Assembly (NCBI RefSeq): GCF_946902915.1
Contig: NZ_CAMPPY010000009.1
Coordinates: 1-54,811, forward strand
Length of the DNA: 54,811 nt
Direction of reading: 5' to 3'
Source of the DNA: Streptococcus sp. Marseille-Q5986
GTDB lineage: Bacteria; Bacillota; Bacilli; Lactobacillales; Streptococcaceae
Position 1 is the first letter of the stretch. The number at the start of each line of letters is the position of its first letter. Made by a program: the position numbers and the translations under genes. Below the pieces are notes generated by a model. That model had not been told where the DNA came from, ran no database searches, and was given only the letters and a program-made list of their open reading frames with translations. Below, in pieces: positions 8,594 through 18,978 of the stretch.

Positions 8594-9389
8594 ATTTACC
8601 TAGTTCTTGTGTTCGTTTATAGGCTTGCTGAACTGCCTCCATGACTGTCCCTCGAAAAGCATGCGTTTCTAGGCTTGCTACTCCAGCGATAGTCGAACCG
8701 CCTGGGCTACATACTTGGTCTTTCAAAACTCCAGGATGTTGCTGGCTTTCAAGGACCAATTGCCCAGCTCCTACCACAGTTTGGGCTGCCATTTTCAAGG
8801 CTGTTTCTCGTGGTAATCCCGTCTGAACACCCGCATCTGCCAAGGCCTCAATAAAGAGATAGACAAAGGCAGGTCCACAACCTGCAAGACCTGTCGCCGC
8901 GTCGATTAAGCCTTCTCCTAGTTCAACCAAGAGACCAGCCTTGGCTAAAAGCTGACAAAAGAGCTCACTGTCCTCAACCCTGCAATTAGGAGACAAGGCA
9001 TAACTAATCACTCCTTGACCGATAGAAGCAGGGGTATTGGGCATCATACGAATAATTCGGTGTTGACTTGGAAGAAGACTAGCCAGTTTTTCTAAGGTCA
9101 ATCCAGCTGCCATGGAAATCAAAAGAAGACTCTCTCTTTTTTCAAGGATGGTCTGATATTGAGAAAGCAGTTCAGAAAACTGAGCTGGCTTAACACCTAG
9201 AAAAATCACATCTGCTTCTGCGAAAATTTCTTCATTGCTGGAAGCCTGACCACTGAAGTCGTCAATAAAAGCATCCACCTTGGCTTGACTACGATTGGCA
9301 AGAAGAATGTCATCACACGTCTTGGCCTGCGAGACAGCCTTAGCCAAACTAGCTCCCATATTCCCCAAACCGATAAATCCAATCTTCAT
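8592..9389 (-). CDS. proC: Pyrroline-5-carboxylate reductase
   Basis: A 265-residue enzyme that reduces pyrroline-5-carboxylate to proline with NAD(P)H. The Rossmann motif IGFIGLGNMGASLAKA opens the protein. The family C-terminal signature is seen in DQVCSPGGSTIAGVASLE, with MPNTPASIGQG and AGCGPAFVYLFIEALADAG between. It follows proA by three bases, completing proBAC. Confidence 0.97.
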   Translation of the reverse strand: MKIGFIGLGNMGASLAKAVSQAKTCDDILLANRSQAKVDAFIDDFSGQASSNEEIFAEADVIFLGVKPAQFSELLSQYQTILEKRESLLLISMAAGLTLEKLASLLPSQHRIIRMMPNTPASIGQGVISYALSPNCRVEDSELFCQLLAKAGLLVELGEGLIDAATGLAGCGPAFVYLFIEALADAGVQTGLPRETALKMAAQTVVGAGQLVLESQQHPGVLKDQVCSPGGSTIAGVASLETHAFRGTVMEAVQQAYKRTQELGK

Positions 9390-9392
9390 CTC

Positions 9393-10655
9393 TTACTCCC
9401 TTATCTGTCCGTCACCAGTAACCACATACTTGTAGCTGGTCAACTCTTTTAATCCCATTGGCCCACGCGCGTGCAGTTTCTGAGTAGAAATCCCCATCTC
9501 ACAGCCAAGACCAAATTGTCCCCCATCGGTGAAACGAGTTGAGGCATTGACATAAACCGCTGCAGAGTCCACTTGATCTGTAAAGTAAGCTGCAGCTTCA
9601 GCATTTTCCGTCACAATGGCATCCGAATGATGGGTACTGTGGGTTTCAATATGGGCAACCGCTTCTTCTAAACTGCTCACAACCTTAACAGCTAGGACAT
9701 AGTCTAAAAACTCGGTATCAAAGTCTTGTGCTTCAGCTGCTTGGCCTGAAACAAACTGACTTGCTTGGCTATCCAAGCGGAATTGAATTGGTTCAAGCCC
9801 AGCTTCTTTACGCTCTGCAACCAGCACGTGCTCCAAGCGGGGAAGGAAGCTTGCTACCTTGTCTTCATGAACCAGCAGAACCTCCATGGCATTACATACA
9901 GAAGGACGACTAGTTTTGGCATTGTTGATGATAGACAGAGCCTTGTCGTCGTCTGCGTCCTTATCCACATAAACATGGACAATCCCAGTTCCTGTCTCGA
10001 TAACGGGTACAATAGCATTTTCAACCACGGCATTGATCAAACCAGCTCCTCCACGAGGAATGAGAAGGTCTAGATAGCCCTTGGCTTTCATCATAGCATA
10101 GCTACTTTCACGGCTGGTATCTTCCACCAGTTGAATCACATCTGGATGAATAGTCGTTGTCTCCAAGCCCTTTTTCAAAGCTTTAACAATAGCATGGGCA
10201 GTTTGATAGGCATCCTTCCCACTACGAAGAACAACCGCATTTCCACTCTTGAGAGCCAAAGCAGCCGCATCAGACGTCACATTTGGACGGCTTTCATAGA
10301 TAATACCGATAACACCCATGGCCACACGTTTTTTGGTGATAACCAAACCATTTTCAAGATGATTGGTTTCTAAAACTTCACCGATTGGATCTGGTAAGGC
10401 AACCACTTCACGAATCCCAGTTGCCATCGCTTCTATACGCCCTGCATCCAAATAAAGACGATCCAGCATCACATCTGAGATTTTACCCTTGGCCGCTTCC
10501 ATATCGAGGGCATTGGCCACTAAAATCTCCTCAGTAGCAGCCACTAAGTGATCAGCCATGGCTAACAAGGCTTGGTTTTTCATCTCTTCACTAGCTGTGT
10601 TGATCGATTTTTTAACAGCCTGTACCTGTTCAAATTGTTCTTGTGTACTTACCAT
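9393..10655 (-). CDS. proA: Gamma-glutamyl phosphate reductase
   Basis: A 420-residue NADPH-dependent aldehyde-dehydrogenase-fold enzyme, second step of proline synthesis. The catalytic cysteine is in [14 protein letters not shown]. Other family segments are [20 protein letters not shown] and [25 protein letters not shown] (in two parts around Gly-Cys-Glu). The ribosome site AGAGG lies six bases before the ATG, nine bases after the proB stop. Confidence 0.97.
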   Translation of the reverse strand: MVSTQEQFEQVQAVKKSINTASEEMKNQALLAMADHLVAATEEILVANALDMEAAKGKISDVMLDRLYLDAGRIEAMATGIREVVALPDPIGEVLETNHLENGLVITKKRVAMGVIGIIYESRPNVTSDAAALALKSGNAVVLRSGKDAYQTAHAIVKALKKGLETTTIHPDVIQLVEDTSRESSYAMMKAKGYLDLLIPRGGAGLINAVVENAIVPVIETGTGIVHVYVDKDADDDKALSIINNAKTSRPSVCNAMEVLLVHEDKVASFLPRLEHVLVAERKEAGLEPIQFRLDSQASQFVSGQAAEAQDFDTEFLDYVLAVKVVSSLEEAVAHIETHSTHHSDAIVTENAEAAAYFTDQVDSAAVYVNASTRFTDGGQFGLGCEMGISTQKLHARGPMGLKELTSYKYVVTGDGQIRE

Positions 10656-10664
10656 AGTTTACCT

Positions 10665-11774
10665 CTAAAATTCTGTAAAGAGTAGTTGGATTTCAGGAGT
10701 AATGGAAATCCAGTCATCACGGTGAATCAAGACACCCTTGGCTTTTTGAGAACGCAACATATCCTCCAAAGCAGATGCTCCAAATTGCACGCGTCCTTTT
10801 CCAAGTGATTTTCCACTTTCCTTGTCAAATACTGTCACAATATCACCGTAAGAAAAGGCTCCTTCTGCTTCAACAATACCAGATAAGAGAAGACTCTTTC
10901 CATGTTGAGAGAGAGCTTCCGCAGCCCCTTTATCAACCCAAATAGAACCTTGGCTCTGAGCATAAAAGGCCAGCCATTGTTTCTGGGTACGAAGCCCCTT
11001 CTCTTGAGCAACAAAGTAAGAACCATTCTTAGTTTCATTTGCCGCCTCAATCATGGCATCTGCCTTCAAGGATGAGCAGATATAAACAGGAACTCCTGAT
11101 TCTGTCGCGATAGTTGCAGCTTTGATTTTGGTTAACATGCCACCTGTACCATTAGACGAACCTGCTCCACCGGCCATATCAATAATCTCACGATTGATGC
11201 TCTCAATTTTCTCCAAGCGTTTGGCTCTTGGATCTGAATTAGGATTTCCTGTATAGAGACCGTCTACATCTGTCAAGAGGACCAAAAGGTCTGCTTGGAC
11301 CATGGCCGCTACCTGCGCACTCAGAGTATCATTGTCCCCAACCTTGAGCTCATCAATAACAACACTATCATTCTCATTGATGATAGGAATCGCGCCACGG
11401 CTAAGTAAAACTGATAAAGCCTGATGGGCATTTTTATAACGGCGCTTATCCACAAAGTCATCCTGGGTCAGCAAGATTTGTGCAGAAACGATTTGGCGCA
11501 AGAGAAGATTGGTCGTGTATTCTTCCAACAAAAGCCCCTGCCCTACCGCTGCTGAAGCCTGTTTATCAGCAATCTTAGTCGGACGCTTTTTAAATCCTAA
11601 GGCTCCAAAACCAGCCGCAATGGCTCCCGACGACACCAAAATCAACTCATGACCCGCCTCGTGTAACATAGCCAACTGTTGAGTAATAGCCTTTACCTTA
11701 CTACGTGATAAACTTCCATCCTCATTTGTCAGAGAAGAAGTCCCCACCTTAAAGACAATCCGTTTGTATTTCAT
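10665..11774 (-). CDS. proB: Glutamate 5-kinase
   Basis: A 369-residue enzyme phosphorylating glutamate, the feedback-controlled first step of proline synthesis. The amino-acid kinase domain fills about 1-260 ([49 protein letters not shown]). A C-terminal PUA domain follows (from about 280). The frame opens seven codons earlier, but the ATG giving [11 protein letters not shown] has GGAG seven bases upstream. It begins proB-proA-proC. Confidence 0.96.
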   Translation of the reverse strand: MKYKRIVFKVGTSSLTNEDGSLSRSKVKAITQQLAMLHEAGHELILVSSGAIAAGFGALGFKKRPTKIADKQASAAVGQGLLLEEYTTNLLLRQIVSAQILLTQDDFVDKRRYKNAHQALSVLLSRGAIPIINENDSVVIDELKVGDNDTLSAQVAAMVQADLLVLLTDVDGLYTGNPNSDPRAKRLEKIESINREIIDMAGGAGSSNGTGGMLTKIKAATIATESGVPVYICSSLKADAMIEAANETKNGSYFVAQEKGLRTQKQWLAFYAQSQGSIWVDKGAAEALSQHGKSLLLSGIVEAEGAFSYGDIVTVFDKESGKSLGKGRVQFGASALEDMLRSQKAKGVLIHRDDWISITPEIQLLFTEF

Positions 11775-11844
11775 AGTCTCACTCCGATTCTTCATATTTA
11801 TCCATTATAACATGAATAGCAGGAAATAGAAAAGAGTTGATAGG

Positions 11845-11877
11845 AAAAAGGTCGAGACAAGCTATCTCAACCTTTTA
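11845..11877 (-). terminator. Terminator of the LysR-lspA-rluD unit
   Basis: Eleven-pair stem (about 11847-11857 with 11865-11875) followed on the minus strand by TTTTTCC, six bases after the rluD stop. Confidence 0.8.
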
Positions 11878-11883
11878 TCAAAT

Positions 11884-12774
11884 CTAATTCTTTCTCAATC
11901 TCTCCAATGTTTCCTTAAAAATCTCTGGTATATCTGCTGTAAATTCCAAGGTCTCACCCGTTCTCGGATGCGTAAAACCTAAAGTCTTGGCATGAAGAAA
12001 TTGTCCATGCCCTTTCAGGGTCTTACGTGGACCATAGACTTCATCACCAGCGACTGGATGGCCGATATAAGCCATGTGGACACGAATCTGGTGAGTGCGA
12101 CCTGTCTCCAGTTGCAACTCTACTAAGCTGTAATCACCAAAACGTTCCAAGACGTGAAAACGGGTCACTGCAGGCTTACCTTTGGCAGTCACAGCCTGTT
12201 TCTTACGGTCTTTTTCACTACGGCCAATCGGTGCTTCAATTACACCCCGATCATTGGGCAAATTTCCATGAACAATCGCCCAATATTTGCGAAGAGACTT
12301 TTTATCCTTGAGTTCTTGGGCAAGTGCTAGATGCGCCTCATCGTTTTTAGCAATCATGAGAAGGCCTGATGTATCCTTATCAATACGGTGAACAATTCCT
12401 GGACGCAGAACCCCATTAATACCCGACAAGTCCTTAATATGATACATAAGGGCATTTACCAGAGTTCCACAAGTATGACCAGCACTCGGATGCACAACCA
12501 TCCCTTGAGGTTTGTTGACAACAGCTACATCCTCATCTTGATAGATGATTTCGAGTGGTAGATTCTCAGCCTCATACTCTAAAACCTCTGGTTCTGGCAC
12601 ATGGTAGGAGACGATATCCCCCTCTTGGACAGTGTATTTTGCTTTCTTGGCTTGCCCATTAACCAAGACTTGTCCAGCCTTGATTTGTTCATTAGCGAGA
12701 CTGCGCGACAATTCTGTAAGATCCGACAGGGCCTTGTCTAAACGTTGCCCACCAGTTTCAATTTTTATTTCCAT
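11884..12774 (-). CDS. rluD: RluD-type 23S rRNA pseudouridine synthase
   Basis: A 296-residue protein with an N-terminal S4 RNA-binding domain (about 12-75, [17 protein letters not shown]) and a catalytic domain. It carries the RluA/RluD signature [20 protein letters not shown], in which the Asp is the nucleophile. It is the YlyB-like partner of lspA in Firmicutes. The start overlaps the end of lspA by 17 bases, so the two are coupled. The exact target uridines cannot be read from sequence. Confidence 0.92.
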   Translation of the reverse strand: MEIKIETGGQRLDKALSDLTELSRSLANEQIKAGQVLVNGQAKKAKYTVQEGDIVSYHVPEPEVLEYEAENLPLEIIYQDEDVAVVNKPQGMVVHPSAGHTCGTLVNALMYHIKDLSGINGVLRPGIVHRIDKDTSGLLMIAKNDEAHLALAQELKDKKSLRKYWAIVHGNLPNDRGVIEAPIGRSEKDRKKQAVTAKGKPAVTRFHVLERFGDYSLVELQLETGRTHQIRVHMAYIGHPVAGDEVYGPRKTLKGHGQFLHAKTLGFTHPRTGETLEFTADIPEIFKETLERLRKN

Positions 12775-13225
12775 TTACTTCCTCTTTAAGCATTGCAATC
12801 AATAGAACAATGACACCAACTGTTAAATAGCTATCAGCAACATTGAAAATTGCAAAGTTGATAAAGTCTAGGTGAAACATATCCACCACAAAACCTTGAC
12901 TCATTCTGTCAATAAAGTTGCCAAGACCTCCCGCGATTATCAAGGTCAGTCCAAAGACCAGCCAGAGAGAGTCCTCCATGTGCTTATGTAGATACCAAAT
13001 GGCACCTACCATAACGACCAGTGTAATGACAGCAAATAACCACTGCTGGTCTTGTAGCATCGAAAAGGCAGCCCCTCGATTTTGCAGGTAGGTTAGGCTA
13101 ACGAGATTGGGTATCCACGAACGAACTTCACCCAGTGGAATCTGCTGGACGATATAGGATTTGACTAACTGATCCAGCGCAATCAAAAGCAGTACAATGA
13201 CTGCCACCATTCCTCTTTTTTTCAT
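12758..13225 (-). CDS. lspA: Lipoprotein signal peptidase (SPase II)
   Basis: A 155-residue inner-membrane aspartic protease with four transmembrane segments that removes signal peptides from diacylglyceryl-prolipoproteins. The catalytic aspartates are in [10 protein letters not shown] and [14 protein letters not shown]. The start overlaps the LysR gene stop by four bases and the end overlaps rluD. Confidence 0.96.
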   Translation of the reverse strand: MKKRGMVAVIVLLLIALDQLVKSYIVQQIPLGEVRSWIPNLVSLTYLQNRGAAFSMLQDQQWLFAVITLVVMVGAIWYLHKHMEDSLWLVFGLTLIIAGGLGNFIDRMSQGFVVDMFHLDFINFAIFNVADSYLTVGVIVLLIAMLKEEVNGNKN

Positions 13226-14130
13226 GATTTCCTCTTCTGATCAAAATATTCTTGCATGACTTCTACGAAAAGAGTTCCAGCCTGACTAAGCTCCACTTCC
13301 TCACGTTTAACATAGACCATGTGATTATCCAAATTATCCTTGAGACGAATGACTGTGATGCCATTGACACTGTCACTATCTAAAAATCCTGAACCTGCCG
13401 CATAGGCGTCCGTCCGCTCCAAAATACCATTCAAAGTAGCACGGTCGGTCACATTGAACATCTGCGAGCTCGCGCTGGTGTCGACAAAGTTCTCTGAGTA
13501 GTAAAGGTACTCGTCTTTCTCTTGAGTGAAACGAACCGTTGGCAGATCCGCTAAATCCTCCATAACCAATTCCTCTTTCTGCGCTAAAGGATGCCCTTCA
13601 CGCAGATAGATGTGAGTGTGAAAAGGAATTAGTTCAATAACTTCTAAACCAAGCTTTTCAACCCGTTGCATGATGCCCTTTTTATTTTGGTTGTTGAGGT
13701 AGATAATCCCAATTTCACTGTGTCCTTGGGCCACTTCGTCTAAGATTTGAACTGTAGTAGACTCAAAAATACGAAAGTTCTTGTAGTCAGGATAACGTTC
13801 TGAGAAGGCTGTAATGGTTGGTGGCAAGAAGTCATAGTGCTGGCTGGCAATGGAAAATTCAGCCTTTTCTTCCTCAGGATTGGCATACTGATTTTGAAAA
13901 ACATCGAAGCCTTTGACCAACTCCTGCGCTTTCTCATAAAATTCCATTCCACGACGGGTCAAGAAAGTCCCTGAGCTGGTCCGACGGAAAATCTTAAAGC
14001 CCAATTCTTTTTCCAAATCACGAACAGAAATAGACAGACTCGGCTGACTGACATACATCTTTTCGGCAGCTTCACGGAAAGTACCACTATTGGCAATAGC
14101 CACAACATAGCGTAACTGTTGAATGTTCAT
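13222..14130 (-). CDS. LysR family transcriptional regulator (CpsY/MtaR-like)
   Basis: A 302-residue LysR regulator with an N-terminal winged helix ([33 protein letters not shown] in pieces, about 1-60) and a periplasmic-binding-like effector domain. The context, directly upstream of lspA-rluD, matches the CpsY/MtaR regulators of streptococci, which control methionine uptake and cell-surface traits. That specific role is inferred from position and overall likeness. Its promoter is an extended -10 about 30 bases upstream, and the four-base overlap with lspA suggests one operon. Confidence 0.85.
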   Translation of the reverse strand: MNIQQLRYVVAIANSGTFREAAEKMYVSQPSLSISVRDLEKELGFKIFRRTSSGTFLTRRGMEFYEKAQELVKGFDVFQNQYANPEEEKAEFSIASQHYDFLPPTITAFSERYPDYKNFRIFESTTVQILDEVAQGHSEIGIIYLNNQNKKGIMQRVEKLGLEVIELIPFHTHIYLREGHPLAQKEELVMEDLADLPTVRFTQEKDEYLYYSENFVDTSASSQMFNVTDRATLNGILERTDAYAAGSGFLDSDSVNGITVIRLKDNLDNHMVYVKREEVELSQAGTLFVEVMQEYFDQKRKS

Positions 14131-14158
14131 CTTCTATCCCCAACTTCTCTATCTGTTC

Positions 14159-14167
14159 ATTATACCA
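14159..14167 (-). promoter_or_regulatory. Extended -10 promoter of the LysR-lspA-rluD operon
   Basis: Minus strand TGgTATAAT, with the hexamer at 14159-14164, 28 bases before the LysR start. Confidence 0.6.
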
Positions 14168-14253
14168 TATTTTAGAAGTTTTCCACCTAGGAAAAATAAT
14201 GTCACTCATAAAATTTATCTACACTAGTAACAAAGAATTATGGGTATCAAAAC

Positions 14254-14291
14254 AAAAAATAGGCTCTCCGAAATCTCAGAAAGCCTTATTT
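14254..14291 (-). terminator. Second terminator behind rpmA
   Basis: AATAAGGCT...AGCCTATT hairpin with one bulged base, followed on the minus strand by CTATTTTTTG. It backs up the hairpin at 14338-14360. Confidence 0.6.
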
Positions 14292-14337
14292 GATGCTAGT
14301 TCTAGCTTCCTCGCCTTTACAGTTCAAGGCTCGGGAT

Positions 14338-14360
14338 AAAAAGGTTCACTGGACCTTTTT
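14338..14360 (-). terminator. Terminator of rplU-prp-rpmA
   Basis: Stem AAAAAGGT/ACCTTTTT overlapping the rpmA stop codon, ending in a T run on the minus strand. Confidence 0.75.
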
Positions 14361-14652
14361 ATTTAGCGATTGGGTAAACAGAAACTTGCTTTTTATCGCG
14401 TCCTTTACGTTCAAAGCGTACTACGCCTTCAACTTTAGCGAACAAAGTATCGTCTCCACCACGTCCAACGTTTACACCTGGATAGATATGTGTACCACGT
14501 TGACGGTAAAGGATTGATCCACCTGTTACAGTTTGTCCATCGGCTGCTTTAGCTCCAAGACGTTTCGCTTGTGAATCACGTCCGTTTGATGTAGAACCTC
14601 CACCTTTTTTGTGGGCGAAAAGTTGCAAGTTGTTAAGAGTCATTTTTAACAT
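14359..14652 (-). CDS. rpmA: 50S ribosomal protein L27 with cleavable N-terminal extension
   Basis: A 97-residue bL27. As in other Firmicutes it begins with an extension, [12 protein letters not shown], followed by [15 protein letters not shown]. The NLQLF/A boundary is where the protease Prp cuts to expose the mature N-terminus that reaches the peptidyl-transferase centre. The prp gene lies immediately upstream, so substrate and protease are made together. Confidence 0.97.
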   Translation of the reverse strand: MLKMTLNNLQLFAHKKGGGSTSNGRDSQAKRLGAKAADGQTVTGGSILYRQRGTHIYPGVNVGRGGDDTLFAKVEGVVRFERKGRDKKQVSVYPIAK

Positions 14653-14668
14653 AATGTTTTCCTCCGTG

Positions 14669-15022
<354 letters not shown>

Positions 15023-15028
15023 TTAAAA

Positions 15029-15343
15029 TTAAGCGTTGATTGCGTTGATGACAACTTTTGTATATGGTTGACGGTGACCTTGTTTACGGTGGCTACCTTT
15101 TTTAGGTTTGTACTTGTAAGTAACAACTTTCTTTTGTTTTCCTTGTTTTTCAACAGTTCCAACTACAGTAGCTCCAGCAACAAGTGGAGTTCCGACAACA
15201 GTGTTTTCACCACCAACAAGAACAACTTCGTTAAAAGTAACTTCTTGACCAGCTTCAACGTTCAATTTTTCAACGTAAACTGCTTGACCAACTTCAACTT
15301 TAACTTGTTTTCCGCCAGTTTTGATAATTGCGTATGTGCTCAT
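15029..15343 (-). CDS. rplU: 50S ribosomal protein L21
   Basis: A 104-residue bL21 ([19 protein letters not shown] at the start, [19 protein letters not shown] near the end). The ribosome site AGGAGG lies upstream. First gene of rplU-prp-rpmA and preceded by a 230-base structured leader. Confidence 0.98.
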
Positions 15344-15577
15344 TATGCACCTCCTATGATTTTTATGGGTTTACCCGAATTTTTGTGAAGACTCGCCTAG
15401 CATCGTGGGACGAACCACTTAAAAGAAGAGCTCTAAGTATAACAAAGAATAAACTAGAAATTGAACCGAAGACTTAACTTATGCTAGTCAATGCGACAAT
15501 GACGAAGTTTAAATTTGTTATACGATGAGCAACGATGTTCGTGCGGTTGCACAGGATCGTGCACAGTCAACTCTTCA
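15344..15577 (-). promoter_or_regulatory. L21 leader, structured 5' UTR of rplU
   Basis: The promoter lies about 235 bases before rplU. The intervening RNA has a perfect 10-bp long-range stem GTATAACAAA/TTTGTTATAC (15437-15446 with 15514-15523) and an inner ACTAG/CTAGT stem. Position and structure fit the L21 autoregulatory leader known from low-GC Gram-positives. I assign it by context and pairing, not by a covariance search. Confidence 0.55.
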
Positions 15578-15606
15578 AGTATAGCATATCTCCTATTTTC
15601 TTACAA
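15578..15606 (-). promoter_or_regulatory. Promoter of rplU-prp-rpmA
   Basis: Minus strand -35 TTGTAA, 17-base spacer, extended -10 TGcTATACT. A second TATACT at the 3' foot of the leader stem (around 15437-15442) could be an internal start. Confidence 0.7.
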
Positions 15607-15622
15607 GTAATAACACCTAAAA

Positions 15623-16309
15623 TCAAGCTTTTTCTTTTACATTTTTCTGCCATGAAGCAAAAAGCATACTGAGATAAAAAATGCTCATTATAATAGGAAC
15701 ACCAAGAATGGTCTTTTCCTGATAGAAAATCGTCAAATAGGCCGCAAAAACCACTCCAAGGACAAAACTAGTAAGCAGGCTAACAAATATGAAACCTTCA
15801 CGTAAAAAAGGCGTATGCTTGGTCCGGAAATAATCTCCAAAAGCTAACATGGTCCGTTTGATATTTCCTGTCATAAATGCATTGTTATAAGCAATCCCAG
15901 ATACTTCTCCAAAAGCGGTTGTCACCAACCCCATACAAAAGGCCAGGGGCGGTACTAGATAGATATTATCTACAGTTTGCGGTACAAATCCAATAACTAT
16001 TGATAGGATTGCCAAAGGAATCAATGACAAAATAGGTTTTTTTACAATTCTCAATTTTTCCTTATAAACAGTTAGTAAAAAGACCCCCATCATAAAAGCT
16101 AGCAAGGTGAAAATCTTGTCCCTAACATCTGAAACATTATTTTGGATTAATTCTACTGATAGAAAGACGACATTCCCCGTTTGTCCAGCTACAAGAGTAT
16201 TTCCTCGCACAATAAAGGTATAGGCATCTACATATCCTGCACAAAAAGTCAAAAAAAGCGCTAGTCTCTTAGACTGACGTGATATTTTTCTTATAGGTAA
16301 TAATCTCAT
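15623..16309 (-). CDS. DUF1275 (YoaK-like) membrane protein
   Basis: A 228-residue protein with about six hydrophobic segments. The first carries the DUF1275 hallmark GYVDAYTFI...NTLVAGQTGNVV, and the family motif MTGNIKRTML occurs near the middle. Members are integral membrane proteins without an established function. The start is the ATG four codons into the open frame, because GGGAGGG precedes it. It is divergent from the oxidoreductase gene and has no clear partner. Confidence 0.8.
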   Translation of the reverse strand: MRLLPIRKISRQSKRLALFLTFCAGYVDAYTFIVRGNTLVAGQTGNVVFLSVELIQNNVSDVRDKIFTLLAFMMGVFLLTVYKEKLRIVKKPILSLIPLAILSIVIGFVPQTVDNIYLVPPLAFCMGLVTTAFGEVSGIAYNNAFMTGNIKRTMLAFGDYFRTKHTPFLREGFIFVSLLTSFVLGVVFAAYLTIFYQEKTILGVPIIMSIFYLSMLFASWQKNVKEKA

Positions 16310-16385
16310 TTTCCCTCCCATTTCATTATTGTACCACTTTCTTTAGAAAAGGCCTAGTAGCTTATTTGAAAATTTTTACCCCTTG

Positions 16386-16415
16386 TTGGATAGTCTCTGC
16401 CATCTATGTTATAAT
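16386..16415 (+). promoter_or_regulatory. Promoter of the oxidoreductase-helicase pair
   Basis: TTGGAT, 18-base spacer, then extended -10 TGtTATAAT (hexamer 16410-16415), 35 bases before the start. Confidence 0.6.
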
Positions 16416-16449
16416 GAAGGAAGGATTTAAAATCGGAAAAGGAGTATCT

Positions 16450-17433
16450 ATGCTTAAATTAGGTGTCATCGGAACAGGCGCTATCAGCCATCATTTCATA
16501 GAAGCAGCCCATGCTAGCGGAGAATACCAGCTGGTCGCAGTCTATTCTAGAAAACGAGAAACTGCCGCAACCTTTGCTTCCCGCTATCAAAATGTCCAAC
16601 TCTTTGATCAATTAGAAGACTTCTTTAAGTCTTCCTTTGATGTAGTCTATATCGCTAGTCCAAACTCCTTGCATTTTGTTCAAGCCAAGGCTGCCTTGTC
16701 TTTTGGCAAGCATGTCATTCTTGAAAAGCCAGCTGTCACTCAGCCACATGAATGGCTGGATTTGAGACAGACAGCTGAGAAAAATCACTGTTTTATCTTT
16801 GAAGCGGCACGTAATTACCACGAGGAAGCTTTTACCACTATCAAAAACTTTTTAGCAGACAAGCAAGTGCTGGGAGCTGATTTCAACTATGCCAAGTATT
16901 CTTCCAAGATGCCAGACTTGTTGGCTGGGCAGACGCCAAATGTCTTTTCAGACCGTTTTGCTGGTGGAGCACTTATGGATTTGGGGATTTATCCTCTCTA
17001 CGCTGCCGTTCGCCTCTTTGGAAAGGCTCAGGACGCGACTTATCAGGCTCAACAGCTTGACAATAGCATTGACCTAAATGGAGATGGCATCCTCTTCTAC
17101 CCTGACTTTCAAGTTCATATCAAGGCTGGAAAAAATATCACTTCCAATCTTCCTTGTAAGATTTACACAACAGATGGAACCTTGACCCTCAACACGATTG
17201 AACATATCTGCTCAGCTATTTTTACCGACCACCAAGGAAATCAAGTTCAATTCCCTATCCAACAGTCTCCTCATACGATGACTGAAGAAGTTGCTGCATT
17301 CGCACAGATGATCCAGCAACCAGACCAGACGCTCTACCAAACTTGGCTAGATGATGCAGGCTCTGTTCATGATTTACTCTATACCATGCGCCAGACTGCT
17401 GGCATTAGATTTGAGGCAGAAAATGAAAACTAA
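16450..17433 (+). CDS. Gfo/Idh/MocA family oxidoreductase
   Basis: A 327-residue NAD(P)-dependent dehydrogenase. The Rossmann start LKLGVIGTGAISHHFIEAA, the family EKP motif in HVILEKPAVTQP, and a C-terminal alpha/beta domain with GGALMDLGIYPLYA are all present. Substrates of this family are mostly sugars and inositols; nothing in the sequence fixes which. The start was set at MLKLGVIG because GGAG precedes it. The last 11 bases overlap the helicase gene, so the two are translated together. Confidence 0.88.
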   Translation: MLKLGVIGTGAISHHFIEAAHASGEYQLVAVYSRKRETAATFASRYQNVQLFDQLEDFFKSSFDVVYIASPNSLHFVQAKAALSFGKHVILEKPAVTQPHEWLDLRQTAEKNHCFIFEAARNYHEEAFTTIKNFLADKQVLGADFNYAKYSSKMPDLLAGQTPNVFSDRFAGGALMDLGIYPLYAAVRLFGKAQDATYQAQQLDNSIDLNGDGILFYPDFQVHIKAGKNITSNLPCKIYTTDGTLTLNTIEHICSAIFTDHQGNQVQFPIQQSPHTMTEEVAAFAQMIQQPDQTLYQTWLDDAGSVHDLLYTMRQTAGIRFEAENEN

Positions 17434-18505
17434 ACTACCGACTGAATGGCAGAAATTGAGCGACCAACTCGGTTTCCAAGAATTTACCCCCATTCAAACT
17501 CAACTATTTGAGCCAATACTTGCTGGAGAAAACCTCCTAGGAGTAAGTCCAACAGGAACTGGTAAGACTCTCGCTTACCTCCTACCAAATCTTCTCAGAC
17601 TACAAAAGAAAAAAGCCCGACAACTCTTGATTCTAGCACCAAATACAGAACTTGCTGGACAAATTTTTGATGTGTGTAAAACGTGGGCAGAGGCTATCGG
17701 ATTGACTGCTCAGCTCTTCCTATCAGGTTCGAGTCAGAAACGCCAGATTGAACGCCTTAAAAAAGGACCAGAAATTCTAATTGGAACCCCTGGTCGTATC
17801 TTTGAGTTGATTAAATTGAAAAAAATCAAGATGATGAATGTGGAAACCATCATCCTGGATGAATTTGACCAATTGCTCGATGATTCTCAGATTCACTTTG
17901 TCGAGAAAATCACTCACTACGCACCTCGTGACTACCAACTCATCTACATGAGTGCGACGACCAAATTTGGCCAAGAAAAGATTGCACCGAACACACGTAC
18001 CATTAATCTCTCTGATCAAAAACTGGACAACATTCAACATTTCTACATGCAGGTAAACCAACGTCACCGAGTAGATATGCTGCGAAAACTGGCTCATGTA
18101 GAGGATTTCCGTGGTTTAGTCTTCTTTAACAGCCTATCAGACCTTGGAAGTGCAGAAGAAAAATTACAGTATCGGGATATCTTGGCTGTCTCCCTCGCTA
18201 GCGATGTCAATGTCAAGTTTAGAAAGGTTATCCTAGAAAAGTTTAAGGACAAGCAGCTAACCCTACTCCTTTCAACTGACCTTTTGGCTCGTGGAATTGA
18301 TATCGATAGTCTAGAATGCGTCGTAAACTTTGATGTTCCTAGAGATATTGAAACCTACACTCACCGTGCTGGCCGTACAGGTCGTATGGGCAAGGAAGGT
18401 TATGTTATCACTCTCGTCACTCATCCAGAAGAAATCAAAAAACTCAAAAAGTTTACAAGTGTACGAGAAATTGTCCTAAAAAATCAAGAACTCTATATCA
18501 AATAA
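17423..18505 (+). CDS. DEAD-box family RNA helicase (DEFD variant)
   Basis: A 360-residue helicase core with almost no C-terminal tail. Q-motif FTPIQTQ, motif I SPTGTGKT (about 42-49), GTPGR, motif II DEFD in place of DEAD, SAT, and motif VI HRAGRTGRMG are present. Such short helicases act on structured RNA, often in ribosome assembly or cold. The ribosome site GAGG lies inside the end of the preceding gene. The transcript ends at the hairpin 18504-18529. Confidence 0.92.
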   Translation: MKTKLPTEWQKLSDQLGFQEFTPIQTQLFEPILAGENLLGVSPTGTGKTLAYLLPNLLRLQKKKARQLLILAPNTELAGQIFDVCKTWAEAIGLTAQLFLSGSSQKRQIERLKKGPEILIGTPGRIFELIKLKKIKMMNVETIILDEFDQLLDDSQIHFVEKITHYAPRDYQLIYMSATTKFGQEKIAPNTRTINLSDQKLDNIQHFYMQVNQRHRVDMLRKLAHVEDFRGLVFFNSLSDLGSAEEKLQYRDILAVSLASDVNVKFRKVILEKFKDKQLTLLLSTDLLARGIDIDSLECVVNFDVPRDIETYTHRAGRTGRMGKEGYVITLVTHPEEIKKLKKFTSVREIVLKNQELYIK

Positions 18506-18529
18506 GGTTGGCATTTGCCAACCTTTTTC
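18504..18529. terminator. Bidirectional terminator between helicase and YwiB-like gene
   Basis: Perfect stem AAGGTTGGCA/TGCCAACCTT with T runs on both sides, between two convergent genes. Confidence 0.9.
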
Positions 18530-18907
18530 TTATCCCCAGGTAATTTCTAATTGATAGCTGGCAAAGGGGTGTCCCTCTTTATTTTGCAGTTGATAGGCGA
18601 GCTCAATCTTTTGCCCATCCACTTGATAACGATTCGTTTGAATGATAAATTCCTGCATTCCCATAGGAGTCGGAATATAGGCTAAACTATCGCTATCCTT
18701 TAGAAATCTCATAATGGTTTTGGGACTCGAGAAACGTGTCATCACCAGTTCTTCTTCATGAAACTTGAGAACCACTTTTTCCTTTTCCTCATTGTAGAAA
18801 AGCAGATAGCGATAATCTCCTTTTTCATGCACTTCCACGTCATAAAGCTGGTCAATCACTTCCAACTGCTCATCAAACTGAATCGTATTTCGCATCCGAA
18901 TCTTCAC
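18530..18907 (-). CDS. DUF1934 (YwiB-like) beta-barrel protein
   Basis: A 125-residue protein made of beta strands (IRMRNTIQFDEQLEVID, YRYLLFYNEEKEKVVLKF, then YQVDGQKIELAYQLQ) matching the calycin-like DUF1934 family. Function is unknown. It starts with GTG, seven bases after AAAGAGG. It is divergent from the HD-domain gene and ends at a shared terminator with the helicase. Confidence 0.75.
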   Translation of the reverse strand: MKIRMRNTIQFDEQLEVIDQLYDVEVHEKGDYRYLLFYNEEKEKVVLKFHEEELVMTRFSSPKTIMRFLKDSDSLAYIPTPMGMQEFIIQTNRYQVDGQKIELAYQLQNKEGHPFASYQLEITWG

Positions 18908-18963
18908 ATCAGGTCCTCTTTCTTGTCTCTTGTCCTACTATTTTACCAAAAAGAGCAGGATTT

Positions 18964-18972
18964 TGCTATAAT
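18964..18972 (+). promoter_or_regulatory. Extended -10 six bases before an ATG (leaderless start)
   Basis: TGcTATAAT ends at 18972 and the ATG of the HD gene is 18979-18981. Transcription normally starts about seven bases after the hexamer, which is the A of that ATG. No ribosome site can fit. Confidence 0.6.
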
Positions 18973-18978
18973 GGTCAT